Below are positions 36,299 to 44,547 of a stretch of 64,000 bases of DNA, in pieces; the first letter of the stretch is position 1; every line of letters starts with the position of its first letter. This DNA comes from Desulfobulbaceae bacterium. Its GTDB lineage: Bacteria > Desulfobacterota > Desulfobulbia > Desulfobulbales > VMSU01. The stretch spans positions 35,383-99,382 of the forward strand of contig JADGBM010000002.1 of the NCBI GenBank assembly GCA_015231515.1, read 5' to 3'. The notes below the pieces were generated by a model that was given only the letters and a program-made list of their open reading frames with translations, did no database searches and was not told where the DNA came from. Made by a program: the position numbers and the translations under genes.

Positions 36299-37145
36299 AC
36301 AAGAAGCAATTAACGAAACTGGGGAAGAAAAAGGCGCAGACAGCGCTCCTTCAATGGATGCTAGCAAGCCTAAGTCGCGGAAAAAGGGACAAAAGAACGC
36401 CGACAGTTCTCAGGAAACCCAGACCCAAAAAAGCAGGGCAACCAAGAGTCAGAAAAGCAATGGCGCTTCCCAGGAAAAAATCATGCCGAGCGGACAGCCT
36501 TCGACCATGTTCTACATGCATGCGGTAATGCTTTTTGGTGGAAGACTGCTCACAGGAATGCTCGATTTCTATAATGGTCTTTTTGGCTTAAGTTCTGACG
36601 ACAAAAAGAAAATATATCGTAATGTCAGCTCCCACTATCTTAGAAAAGGCTTGTCTGAAAAAGCGATCGCCTCACTGAAAGAGTGGACCAGGCTTGATAG
36701 AAACAATCCAGAGGCCCATTATCAATTGGCGAATGCCCTTGCTGTTTCCGGAAAAACCAAACAGGCGATAATCGTGCTTAATCATGTTCTCAAACTCGAC
36801 CCTGCCCATTCCGGTGCTATTTACAAAAAATGTAAACTGCACCTCAAGCGAAAAGAGTATGAACTGGCCATCACCGGCTTTGAAGAGCTTATCACCGAGA
36901 ACACCGACAACGCTGATCTTTTCTACCTTCTCAGTGTAGCATATAGCCGCATTGATCAAATTGACAAAGCAATCGCCTCACTGCAGAAGGCTATTGAACT
37001 TGACCCTGAAGAAAGTAAATATTATCAGCATCTTGGTTTTCTCTACGAACGTACCGGCAATCACAAAGAGGCAGCCACCTGCTTTTCCAGAGTTATGGAA
37101 CTCGAAGAAGCAGATGTAGAGGACGAGGACGAGCTTAGCTACTAA
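36291..37145 (+). CDS. mamA: MamA, magnetosome-associated TPR protein
   Basis: 284 residues. ATG 36291 with ggaaggag upstream. MamA coats the cytoplasmic face of magnetosomes and organises other proteins. Residues about 70-115 (FYMHAVMLFGGRLLTGMLDF) match the pre-TPR helices of MamA; five or so TPRs follow (about 108-272), e.g. AHYQLANALAVSGKTKQAII, AIASLQKAIELDP, YYQHLGFLYERTGNHKEAAT. Unusual: a 65-residue Lys/Gln/Ser-rich disordered N-terminal extension absent from the shorter alphaproteobacterial protein, and an acidic tail. Confidence 0.92.
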   Translation: MSEQEAINETGEEKGADSAPSMDASKPKSRKKGQKNADSSQETQTQKSRATKSQKSNGASQEKIMPSGQPSTMFYMHAVMLFGGRLLTGMLDFYNGLFGLSSDDKKKIYRNVSSHYLRKGLSEKAIASLKEWTRLDRNNPEAHYQLANALAVSGKTKQAIIVLNHVLKLDPAHSGAIYKKCKLHLKRKEYELAITGFEELITENTDNADLFYLLSVAYSRIDQIDKAIASLQKAIELDPEESKYYQHLGFLYERTGNHKEAATCFSRVMELEEADVEDEDELSY

Positions 37146-37169
37146 AAGCACTCTTCAACTCCGTATTTA

Positions 37170-37880
37170 ATGACCGTAGATGACTTTGTCCCTTTTGATT
37201 CGATGTTCAAGGTTGGGTGTTCAATGTTCGATGTTCAAAATGATTTACTTGAAAAATGGTTCGGATCAAAATCTGGCGCCAACTTTTTTTTTGTTTCTGC
37301 TGTACTGCTGACATGCTTAACTTTGTCGGCACAAGCGGCAAAGGCCGCTGCCGGTCAAGAGGTTCTCTATGAGCCAACGATCAGGGACATAGTCAATAGG
37401 GACTGTGCTCGCTGTCACTCCGGTGCAGCCAGAAACCTGATGGATTACGATGGGATTAAGGCCTATGCTGACAGCGGCATGCTGAAAGTTATGGTCTCGT
37501 CAGGCGGCGCCATGAGCCGTTTTGCCGGCCAGGATTCGGGTCCCATCCTCCAGTGGATAGCCGATGGCGCATTAGAAAAGGCAGGCCCGCAAGTAGTAGC
37601 AGGTCGTATGCATGCCGGCACTGGCGCAAAAGCGTATCCCGTAGATGTACCTTTAGATAAGATGACCTACAGCAATACTATTCAATTTATTATTGCCAGA
37701 GACTGCCTTGAGTGTCATTCCGGAACTTTCAGGAATCTGACAACATACAAAAATTTGAAGTATTACGCTGACAGCGGTTTGTTGGTGAGTCTAGTCAGTC
37801 CCGGCGGTCAGATGCATCGTTTTGCTGGCCCAAACTATCAGTATTTTGAAGCATGGGCAACAAATGGAGCACCAAGATAG
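37170..37880 (+). CDS. Dihaem c-type cytochrome with internal duplication
   Basis: 236 residues. A signal anchor/peptide (about 38-58, FFFVSAVLLTCLTLSAQAAK) leads to two near-identical halves, each with a CxxCH haem site: CARCH (79-83) and CLECH (179-183), followed by SG..RNL, YADSGxL and GGxMxRFAG with a possible Met ligand. Period is 100 residues. It differs from magnetochrome, which has other flanking residues. CxxCH proteins occur among the Mad set (Mad1/2-like, from memory and unverified). Acts outside the cytoplasm, probably in Fe redox balance. The N-terminal 36 residues partly derive from a GATGTTC-type DNA repeat, so the true start may be 37203 or 37224. Confidence 0.82.
   Translation: MTVDDFVPFDSMFKVGCSMFDVQNDLLEKWFGSKSGANFFFVSAVLLTCLTLSAQAAKAAAGQEVLYEPTIRDIVNRDCARCHSGAARNLMDYDGIKAYADSGMLKVMVSSGGAMSRFAGQDSGPILQWIADGALEKAGPQVVAGRMHAGTGAKAYPVDVPLDKMTYSNTIQFIIARDCLECHSGTFRNLTTYKNLKYYADSGLLVSLVSPGGQMHRFAGPNYQYFEAWATNGAPR
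37199..37242 (+). repeat. GATGTTC-type heptamer repeat inside a gene start
   Basis: TTCGATGTTC, GTGTTCAATGTTC and GATGTTCAA units run through the N-terminal codons of the dihaem cytochrome. The same heptamers recur at about 44369-44495. Confidence 0.55.
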
Positions 37881-37973
37881 ATAAGCAGATAGATTAATCC
37901 GCAGATTACGCAGATAAAACAAATTGTATTTTTAGATCTGCGGATAAACCATAACAAAAATGGGAACAGTATT

Positions 37974-38327
37974 ATGAACACAACAACCATGAGACCAAAA
38001 CACATTGCCTGTGGACTGCTGGTCTTTGCCGCAGGCCTCTATTTACTGCTCACGAATATTCTCTACTGTGTTGAATTTATAAAAGGCGCCGCCCAGCCAT
38101 TTCTCATAATTATCGGTTTGTTAGCCGCCGCGTCTGCTATTTTTACCAGCAAGACTAACCGTACCATCAATATACTTGTTGCCATTGTCTTTCTCCTTGT
38201 AGGCAGTTACGGCGTCTATGATGAGTACTACGCAACCATGGATTTTTTTCATGGACTTATACCGCCCCTCTTTGTCGGCATAGGAATTATCTGTCTTGTT
38301 CACGGAATCTCACGTCTTAACAAATAG
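37974..38327 (+). CDS. Double MamI-like membrane protein
   Basis: 117 residues made of two MamI-like two-helix units: unit 1 about 11-56 (GLLVFAAGLYLLLTNILYCV, FLIIIGLLAAASAI) and unit 2 about 64-115 (LVAIVFLLVGSYGVYDEYYA, GIGIICLVHGI). Unit 2 shares YDEYY, then a charged or aromatic stretch and P at the head of helix 2, with MamI at 36116. Four TM helices. It seems to be a tandem duplication and fusion. ATG 37974; no strong RBS visible. Confidence 0.78.
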   Translation: MNTTTMRPKHIACGLLVFAAGLYLLLTNILYCVEFIKGAAQPFLIIIGLLAAASAIFTSKTNRTINILVAIVFLLVGSYGVYDEYYATMDFFHGLIPPLFVGIGIICLVHGISRLNK

Positions 38328-38339
38328 ACTGGAAATACC

Positions 38340-39161
38340 ATGCCCCCTAAAATGCGCATTCCGGACATAATTTCCCAAGTTTACAGTAAGCGTTATAAGC
38401 TCAAAAATAACCACTGGCAGAACTCACGTTCCTTTATGGACACTCCTTTGTATTATCCGGTGGGTCGATACGCCCCCTACGGCAGATACAGTGCCCTCAA
38501 CAAAATAAAACGGGCGCTTTCTAATCATTATGTCCTGACCATTCTTTGTGCCGCCCTTATCATCAAGACTATTATGGCCGTTTATTTTTATAATATTCTG
38601 GTCAGTTCCGAGCAGAATATGAGAGCCTCTTACAGTAACATGAGTGCACTCATGCAGCGTCGCAACGACATGGCTGCAAATCTTTCTAAAACTGTTCTTG
38701 ATTACTCCAAATATGAAAAATCTGTCTTCACCTCCATCGTCGGTCTACGAACCCTTGCATCCACTAACAATGGGCTAGATAAAACTTCAATTGAGGCGAT
38801 AACTAAGGCTTTGCCAGAAGAGAGCGCCGCCTCTTCTTCCGATCTTACCGACCCCAGCCAGACAGCCGCTCTTGCCTCCGGCAAAAATATGCTTGCCTCG
38901 CTTTCCAAACTTATGGCAGTTGCTGAACAGTACCCTGACCTCAAACTCTCGACCAACTTCGCAACGTTAATGACGGCCCTTGTTGAGGTTGAAAAGGACT
39001 TAGCCAACCAGAGAATAAAATTTAACGCCGAGGCCAACGTCTATACGACGTACCTTCATACCTTTCCGATAAACTTCTTTGCCCGGGTTTTTAATTTTGA
39101 AGATTTCCCATATTTTGAAGCATCTGAGGAAGCAAAATCATTTAAGCTTCTGGCGTATTGA
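38340..39161 (+). CDS. mamQ: MamQ, LemA-fold magnetosome protein
   Basis: 273 residues. One TM (about 62-83, HYVLTILCAALIIKTIMAVY) then a LemA-type helical domain with SYSNMSALMQRRNDMAANLS, AVAEQYPDLKLSTNFATLMT, EVEKDLANQRIKFNAEANVY (the usual LemA TE.hi...R..yN.av..yN pattern). MamQ is essential for magnetosome membrane formation in alphaproteobacteria. Starts 12 nt after the double MamI gene. Ser/Ala-rich insertion at about 150-185. Confidence 0.9.
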   Translation: MPPKMRIPDIISQVYSKRYKLKNNHWQNSRSFMDTPLYYPVGRYAPYGRYSALNKIKRALSNHYVLTILCAALIIKTIMAVYFYNILVSSEQNMRASYSNMSALMQRRNDMAANLSKTVLDYSKYEKSVFTSIVGLRTLASTNNGLDKTSIEAITKALPEESAASSSDLTDPSQTAALASGKNMLASLSKLMAVAEQYPDLKLSTNFATLMTALVEVEKDLANQRIKFNAEANVYTTYLHTFPINFFARVFNFEDFPYFEASEEAKSFKLLAY

Positions 39162-39216
39162 TAAGCATGATTCATTGGTTATTAATCGCTGCAAGCAGAC
39201 AGGAAAATAGACAGTT

Positions 39217-39717
39217 TTGAGCAATAAAGGCATCACACAGGAGGTCGCCCTTTTCGGCGAAGCACCACTCAAGCAAAAGCTGATATTTTTACTCATCTTC
39301 ACTTGGGCAAGTCTTATGTTTGCCATTTATTCCGATTACAACATGGCCACCGGAACCGGCAATCTTTCAATGCTCCTTTTTCTTGCCGCAAATTGCTATT
39401 TTCCAGCAAAACGTATCCGCTTGCACTACAATCCGAAAAACGTCCAAAAATTCTTCAACAAATTTTTGGTGTTTCATATCTGGGTAAATACTGCCTCCTT
39501 TGGCGTGGCATGTTATCACTGTTATGTGACCTTGTGGTCAAACACCTGGCTGATGATAGCACTGGCACTTATGGGCTGGTTAACCTTAGGCGGTTTCCTT
39601 ATGTGGATAAAATATCCGCCTGCCAAAATTAAAAAGGGCGTGTACCTGCTGCACACTCAGCAGACGGTATTCTTTCTCATGATCTATGCCATGTTGAAAG
39701 GCCATTATATTTTTTAG
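39217..39717 (+). CDS. Four-TM protein with H-x13-H, b-haem-like
   Basis: 166 residues, TTG start with agga about 11 nt upstream. Four to five TM helices. Histidines are placed inside helices: H87 and H101 (HIWVNTASFGVACYH, 13-residue spacing as in ferric reductase bis-haem helices) and H146 and H163 in the last helix. This suggests a b-type cytochrome or ferric-reductase-like transmembrane component, though no family is certain and there is no flavin domain. Between mamQ and a CDF gene, so it could move electrons across the magnetosome membrane to iron. Confidence 0.7.
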   Translation: MSNKGITQEVALFGEAPLKQKLIFLLIFTWASLMFAIYSDYNMATGTGNLSMLLFLAANCYFPAKRIRLHYNPKNVQKFFNKFLVFHIWVNTASFGVACYHCYVTLWSNTWLMIALALMGWLTLGGFLMWIKYPPAKIKKGVYLLHTQQTVFFLMIYAMLKGHYIF

Positions 39718-39810
39718 TGCCTTATATGGGGGCTAGTGAATTAGAAAATATTTTCTTAAATGAACTATACCCGAAGGGTATCAGGCAACAACTTTAAAAC
39801 AGGACAGCAC

Positions 39811-40047
39811 ATGTTCATCGTCAACCTCTTTGGCTTTGTAATGATCACTTCGACAATAGTCATTGGTGTGCTTTTTTTTAGCAAAGCCAGTGCCATTGAA
39901 AAAGAGATCGAACTCGAACTTCTAGCTGCAGCAAAAAACGAAACGATAAAAGAATCAGCAGAAGATTATGACCTTGAAGATTCCCCCGAAGACCCAATCC
40001 TCAGTAGTGACGCTGATACCGATGAAGAGGAAGAAACGATTATATGA
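39811..40047 (+). CDS. Small single-TM protein with acidic tail
   Basis: 78 residues; ATG 39811 chosen because AGGA lies 6 nt upstream, whereas ATG 39760 lacks an RBS. TM about 4-24 (VNLFGFVMITSTIVIGVLFF) then a Glu/Asp-rich tail (EDYDLEDSPEDP, DADTDEEEE). Position between mamQ and the CDF gene matches that of the small MamR in mamQ-mamR-mamB of alphaproteobacteria, but no sequence homology is evident. Stop overlaps the CDF start by 4 nt. Confidence 0.7.
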   Translation: MFIVNLFGFVMITSTIVIGVLFFSKASAIEKEIELELLAAAKNETIKESAEDYDLEDSPEDPILSSDADTDEEEETII

Positions 40048-40934
40048 AGCATAATGCTTGTGAAAAATGTGCCGCCTCGGTTGGCACCGTTAATATAATC
40101 GGTAACATCATGATGATCGCCCTGAAAGGCTATATGGGTGTTATTGGTGGCAGTAAGGGTCTTATAGCCGATGCAATTCATTCCTGTGCCGATCTTCTGG
40201 CTACCATCGTCATGATTATTGGTATGAAAATTTCCGGCCAGGAAAAGGATGAGCAGTATCCCTACGGGTACGGCAAATCAGAGCATATTGTTGCCATTCT
40301 TATCTATATTTTTCTCTTTTTCATTGCCGGTTACATTCTCTATGACGGCATTATTGCCATTATGCAGAACAGACAGGTAACGCCCTGTCTGGTGTCTCTC
40401 TGGGGCGCCCTTTTTTCAATCGCCATCAACGAGTTAATGTTTCGTCAAAGCCTTTGTGCCGGGACTCAGATCAACAGCCCATCCATGATTGCCAAAGCCT
40501 GGGAAAGCCGTACTGATGTCTACTCATCAATCGCTGTTGTTATCGGCATCATTGGCGCCAAACTCGGGTTTCATTTCATGGATCCCCTGGCTGCTGTTGT
40601 TGTCGGCCTGCTTATCTTGAAAATATGCATCGAGATGACCAAAGAGGCCATGTTTAATCTGATGGACAAAGTGCCTGAAGAAATTGACACTGGAGAGCTG
40701 CGCTCCAGACTGCTTGAAAGGGCAGATAACATCCTGCTTGATGTTCGTAACATCTGGGCCCGTGAAGTTGGCGGCTCCCTTGAGATTAATGTCGAAGTCG
40801 ACGTGCCGGACTGTCTTACTATTAATGAAAGTGAAGAGGTTAAACTCGATTTAAAGCAGATTATCGCTGGTATGTATGAACAAAAATCCCACATAAACGT
40901 TCTGCTTGTACCAATGGAACAGGAAAACCAATGA
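40044..40934 (+). CDS. mamB: MamB/MamM-type cation diffusion facilitator (likely MamB)
   Basis: 296 residues. Magnetosome CDF proteins import iron into the lumen and recruit other proteins. N-terminal CEKC; six TM helices; the transport-site pattern GLIADAIHSCADL (TM2) and SRTDVYSS (TM5); DEQYPYGYGK loop; NELMFRQSLCAGTQINSPSM and AKAWESRTD match the MamB signature I recall. C-terminal ferredoxin-like cytoplasmic domain about 210-296. MamB is chosen over MamM from these residues and from the order mamQ - small protein - CDF; MamM features (GVIGGSKGL) are also present, so the split between the two is not certain. Confidence 0.88.
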   Translation: MKHNACEKCAASVGTVNIIGNIMMIALKGYMGVIGGSKGLIADAIHSCADLLATIVMIIGMKISGQEKDEQYPYGYGKSEHIVAILIYIFLFFIAGYILYDGIIAIMQNRQVTPCLVSLWGALFSIAINELMFRQSLCAGTQINSPSMIAKAWESRTDVYSSIAVVIGIIGAKLGFHFMDPLAAVVVGLLILKICIEMTKEAMFNLMDKVPEEIDTGELRSRLLERADNILLDVRNIWAREVGGSLEINVEVDVPDCLTINESEEVKLDLKQIIAGMYEQKSHINVLLVPMEQENQ

Positions 40935-42385
40935 AAAAAGTTACTTCCGAATTCTGTATGACCCAGTTTAAGCCGGCAATCGGTGCTCTAGCCGTACTCA
41001 TTGTAGTAGTCTTAGTTTGGTCAACCTGGAATTTACGACAACATCAAAATCGAGTGCATCATCTCAATTTAAGCTTAAGTGCCGCCGTCAAACCGCCTGC
41101 ACCGAATATACTGGTCAATGACAAAATGGCCCATCCCTACTGGGGCAACTGCAATCAATGTCATATAACCACCAACGCTCCTGCTGCACCAATTACCAAG
41201 GTATTTGCTGGCCCGCCAATTTCCATTAAACAACCCATGATCCACGATTACTGGGGCAACTGTGTTCTTTGTCACCAGGTCACTGATGGCTTCCAGCCTC
41301 CGGGAGCAAATGCAGCAAACGGACAAGCTGCTCCACTCAAACCCGTAGCCGCAGCCGCTCCGGCCATCCCTCCCATCGCAGCCAATGCACCAAACCCACA
41401 CGCTGATATGGGCCCATGTAAAAACTGTCATACGATCCTCGGAGGTAATACCCCGGCAGGTGGTGCTACCCCAGCCGCATTTAACCGAATATCAGCAACA
41501 ACCCTGGGTCTGAGGGTACAAGCTGTAAACGCTGCACAAATGCACAAGCTTGGCCTGATTAACGAAGACGGTATCCTGATTTTGGCCGTTGCTCCTGGCT
41601 CCATTGCCTATCAGGCCGGCATCAAAAAAGGTGACGAACTTATTCGCATTAATAAAATTCGCCTGGAAACTATGGCTGACTTTCAGACAGCTCTCAACCA
41701 GGCAAAACCCGGCCACTCACTTAAAGTCAATTTTTACCGAGGTAAAAAAGGACGAAATACCTTTTTTGCAATTCCAGAAAACCTGCCTCTAAATCTCAAT
41801 GTTGCCGCCGTTACAGCACCAATGACCCAAAATCAGATAGAAACTCAGGCAGAAATACTTGGGGTGCCTAAAACCTTGGAAGCTGTTCAGCAAGCGCAAC
41901 AACAGGCCCAACAACAAACTCAGCAACAGACCCCACAACAAGTTCAACCTGTTGCCATGCCTATGCCTGGTATTGTCGCGGTTGCTGCAAACGGTCCAAA
42001 CTTAAACAGTCCAGTGCATCATCAATTTGGTTCTGCGCCTTATTTTATACTCTATGATCAGGCTCAAAACGCCTACCAGAGCATAGGTAATCCTAATTTT
42101 AACGATGGTAACGGCCGAGCTTTACAAACTGCCCAGTTTCTTGCCGATAAGGGTGTGAAAAACGTCATCGTCGGTAATGTTTCGACTGACGGATTCACCG
42201 CACTTAAAAATCTGCATATGAACGTCTACACCGGAGCAACCGGAACAGCGAGTACAATTTTGAATGTGTACAATCAAGGGCAACTTGTACCCAAGGTATT
42301 TATGCAACAGCAACAAGTGCATACTCCAAGGGCAGCCATACAGTCGCCTACAGCTGCCGCGCCAATCCAACAGGCTTTTTTCTAG
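40931..42385 (+). CDS. Triple-haem magnetochrome / PDZ / NifX-like fusion (MamP-like)
   Basis: 484 residues. TM about 13-32; three CxxCH haem sites: CNQCH (74-78), CVLCH (111-115), CKNCH (163-167), the first two with HPYWGNC/HDYWGNC leads typical of magnetochrome; PDZ about 184-280 (LGLRVQ, GILILAVAPGSIAYQAGIKK, GDELIRIN); a Gln-rich linker (319-340); and a C-terminal NifX/NafY-type domain (345-452: NSPVHHQFGSAPYFILYD, LADKGVKNVIVGNVSTDGF, MNVYTGATGT). MamP combines PDZ and magnetochrome and oxidises Fe(II); here order and domain number differ. NifX-family domains bind iron-sulphur or FeMo-co precursors, so this protein may handle both electrons and Fe/S. Overlaps the CDF gene by 4 nt. Confidence 0.85.
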   Translation: MKKVTSEFCMTQFKPAIGALAVLIVVVLVWSTWNLRQHQNRVHHLNLSLSAAVKPPAPNILVNDKMAHPYWGNCNQCHITTNAPAAPITKVFAGPPISIKQPMIHDYWGNCVLCHQVTDGFQPPGANAANGQAAPLKPVAAAAPAIPPIAANAPNPHADMGPCKNCHTILGGNTPAGGATPAAFNRISATTLGLRVQAVNAAQMHKLGLINEDGILILAVAPGSIAYQAGIKKGDELIRINKIRLETMADFQTALNQAKPGHSLKVNFYRGKKGRNTFFAIPENLPLNLNVAAVTAPMTQNQIETQAEILGVPKTLEAVQQAQQQAQQQTQQQTPQQVQPVAMPMPGIVAVAANGPNLNSPVHHQFGSAPYFILYDQAQNAYQSIGNPNFNDGNGRALQTAQFLADKGVKNVIVGNVSTDGFTALKNLHMNVYTGATGTASTILNVYNQGQLVPKVFMQQQQVHTPRAAIQSPTAAAPIQQAFF

Positions 42386-42400
42386 GGAGGAAAACTGAAT

Positions 42401-44341
42401 ATGAACCTTTCCTATTTACGATCACGTAATCTTGACCTCTGGGTAGCTCCGCTGCTGGTGCTGTCCTTTGCTGTCCTGCTTGCCATGATGTATGGCTGGG
42501 TGGGCACAGCAAGCAGTGTGGGCGGTGAAACTGCTGAAAGGCCAGAAATACAGCAGCCTCAAGGTCGTTGGGTGGCTGCTCAGGGGCCAATAGGTACCCA
42601 GCCAGCAACACCTCCAGCCCCCCTGCCAGGCTACCCAATCGGTATCGGAGATGGTGCTAATGGTCAAATGCAACTGATTGGAACGCCACAGCCTCTTCCT
42701 GGTTATCCGGTTGGCATTGGCCAAGGTGCCAACGGCCAGATGCAGCTGATCGGTACACCACAAGCTCTGCCCGGGTATCCTGTTGGAATTGGACAGGGAC
42801 TCAACGGCCAGATGCAGCTGATTGGCACACCAAATGATCCAGCACTTCAGGCACATCACTTGCCAGCCCCTGCTGGTATGGGAATCGGCAATGGTGCTAA
42901 CGGTCAAATGCAGCTCATTAAAACACCCCAATACTCCCTCGGCATTGGCAACCCTGGTGACAACAACCTGCAGTTGATCAACCGACAACTACCTGTCTAT
43001 ATCGGTGCTCGGCTTAGTGACGTTCCAGACGTAATGGCTCGCTCCATGGGAATTGCAACCCAATCCGGACTGCTCATTGAAGATATTGCACCACGCTCAC
43101 CTGCCGACAAAGCAGGCTTGAGTAAAGGCGATGTCCTGCTCTCTTTTGATCGCCAAAAAATTATCGGTCTTGATCCGTTCATTAATCAACTTATTACCAA
43201 GGCTCCCGGTGACAAGGTTAAAGTTATTTATTTTCGCAATGGTCGCCAAAAATCTTCGCATTTAAGTTTAGTCGCTCCCCCAGGGCTCGTCCCTGCCGCT
43301 GCTGTGGCCCAAGGCGTAACCCCGCCTTCCCAGCCCTGGTTTGGAGCCGATGTCCAAAACATCGATATGGTCATTCAGCAGCAGTTTAAGCTTAAAGACA
43401 GAAAAGGCGTGATCATCAGTCACGTCAGACAGCAATCCCCTGCCGCTGCAGCCGGTCTGGTTACAGGAGATGTAATTACCAGATTTAACGGCAGCAAAGT
43501 CAAAGATACCAGCAGTTTACAAAAACTCATTGGCAAAACCAGTGCAGGCCAAACTGTGGCATTGCAAATTACCAGAGAAACCCAGACGGGAGATATCTCT
43601 ATGGTTCTTGGTGATATCAATAGCGCCCCAAAGGTATCACCAGCCAAACTGCCTCCAGCTGAAATGGCAATTGAAGGCACCTGGATCGGTATGGATGTGT
43701 CGCCTCTTGATCCTAAAGATGCCGCCGATTTCGGCTTCCCGGCTGGCACTAGCGGCATACTCGTTAATGACGTTGAAAGCCCGCCTGCATCAACTGTTGG
43801 TTTTACGACAGGCGATCTCATTACCGCCATAAATGGCACCCCGACCCCGACAATGAAACAGTTTGTTGCTTCCAGTAAACTACAGACTGGAGCTGTTGTT
43901 GATGTTATGCGTGGCAGCACCCACATATTCATCACCGTACCGCCGCCTGGTGTGTCCCAGCAAGGAACGCCAATTGTTGACACAACAGGCCCACAATCCC
44001 AACAAGTTGCTTTTACTCAGCAAACCACAGGCAGACTTGCTATTCTTTCGGCTGGACCGACCTTGGGCTCAATTATTGTTGGAGATAGAATGACGACCGC
44101 CTACATAATTATAGTTGATCTGTCGGATAACTCCTTCAGCTCTGTAAACATGGCGACTGTCGAACAGCTTTCTGAAACATTAAAGAAACATCAGGTTATT
44201 GCCCTGATTGGCAACGATATCTCAGGTAAAAACGCGACTAAATGTAAAGCTTCTGGAATACAGGTTTTCACTGGTGTTGTTGGAGCCTCAGGAGACGCAA
44301 TCCAGCTCTACAGATCAAACAGTTTAGTGGCTTTAAAATAA
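42401..44341 (+). CDS. Triple-PDZ magnetosome protein with 23-residue repeats and degenerate NifX-like end
   Basis: 646 residues. TM about 15-34. Three close repeats of LPGYPVGIGQGANGQMQLIG (75-97, 99-121, 123-145) and two degenerate ones (159-178, 180-196). Three PDZ domains (about 198-295, 313-405, 425-515), each with the GLLI, GVII or GILV binding-loop pattern and GD at the helix. The C-terminal part (543-646) resembles the NifX-type domain of the preceding protein (GPTLGS, VIALIGNDIS, GIQVFTGVVG) but lacks its histidines. No protease or haem motif. It looks like the PDZ half of MamE made into a separate protein, serving as lumenal scaffold. Confidence 0.82.
   Translation: MNLSYLRSRNLDLWVAPLLVLSFAVLLAMMYGWVGTASSVGGETAERPEIQQPQGRWVAAQGPIGTQPATPPAPLPGYPIGIGDGANGQMQLIGTPQPLPGYPVGIGQGANGQMQLIGTPQALPGYPVGIGQGLNGQMQLIGTPNDPALQAHHLPAPAGMGIGNGANGQMQLIKTPQYSLGIGNPGDNNLQLINRQLPVYIGARLSDVPDVMARSMGIATQSGLLIEDIAPRSPADKAGLSKGDVLLSFDRQKIIGLDPFINQLITKAPGDKVKVIYFRNGRQKSSHLSLVAPPGLVPAAAVAQGVTPPSQPWFGADVQNIDMVIQQQFKLKDRKGVIISHVRQQSPAAAAGLVTGDVITRFNGSKVKDTSSLQKLIGKTSAGQTVALQITRETQTGDISMVLGDINSAPKVSPAKLPPAEMAIEGTWIGMDVSPLDPKDAADFGFPAGTSGILVNDVESPPASTVGFTTGDLITAINGTPTPTMKQFVASSKLQTGAVVDVMRGSTHIFITVPPPGVSQQGTPIVDTTGPQSQQVAFTQQTTGRLAILSAGPTLGSIIVGDRMTTAYIIIVDLSDNSFSSVNMATVEQLSETLKKHQVIALIGNDISGKNATKCKASGIQVFTGVVGASGDAIQLYRSNSLVALK
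42623..42988 (+). repeat. Coding tandem repeat, about 69-nt period
   Basis: Three well-kept and two eroded units encode GIGxGxNGQMQLI. The nucleotide copies differ mainly at third positions, indicating an old, protein-selected duplication rather than a recent array. Confidence 0.75.
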
Positions 44342-44368
44342 GTGTCTGAAATGAAAGCTACCATAATG

Positions 44369-44495
44369 AACATCGAACATCCAACGTCCAACATCGAATG
44401 GTGAATGGCGTGCTAAGGAATTCTAGTTATGTGGGCTTCATCTTTCGTTCTTTACATTCAATGTTCAATGTTCGATGTTCGATGTTCGATGTTCA
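44369..44495. repeat. GATGTTC/GAACATC heptamer repeat with inverted arms
   Basis: GAACATC-type units at 44369-44400 face ATGTTCAATGTTCGATGTTC units at 44460-44495, giving a long imperfect hairpin between two magnetosome genes. Related units are at 37199-37242. Resembles dispersed intergenic repeats found in sulphate-reducing Desulfobacterota. Confidence 0.6.
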
Positions 44496-44547
44496 GTATT
44501 TTACTTTAGCCACCAAACTAAAGAGATCCGCAAATCTCCAGAGGCCA

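Noticed and set aside
42623..42988. CRISPR-like or non-coding tandem array
   Set aside because: The repeats are in frame, protein-conserved and lack unique spacers.
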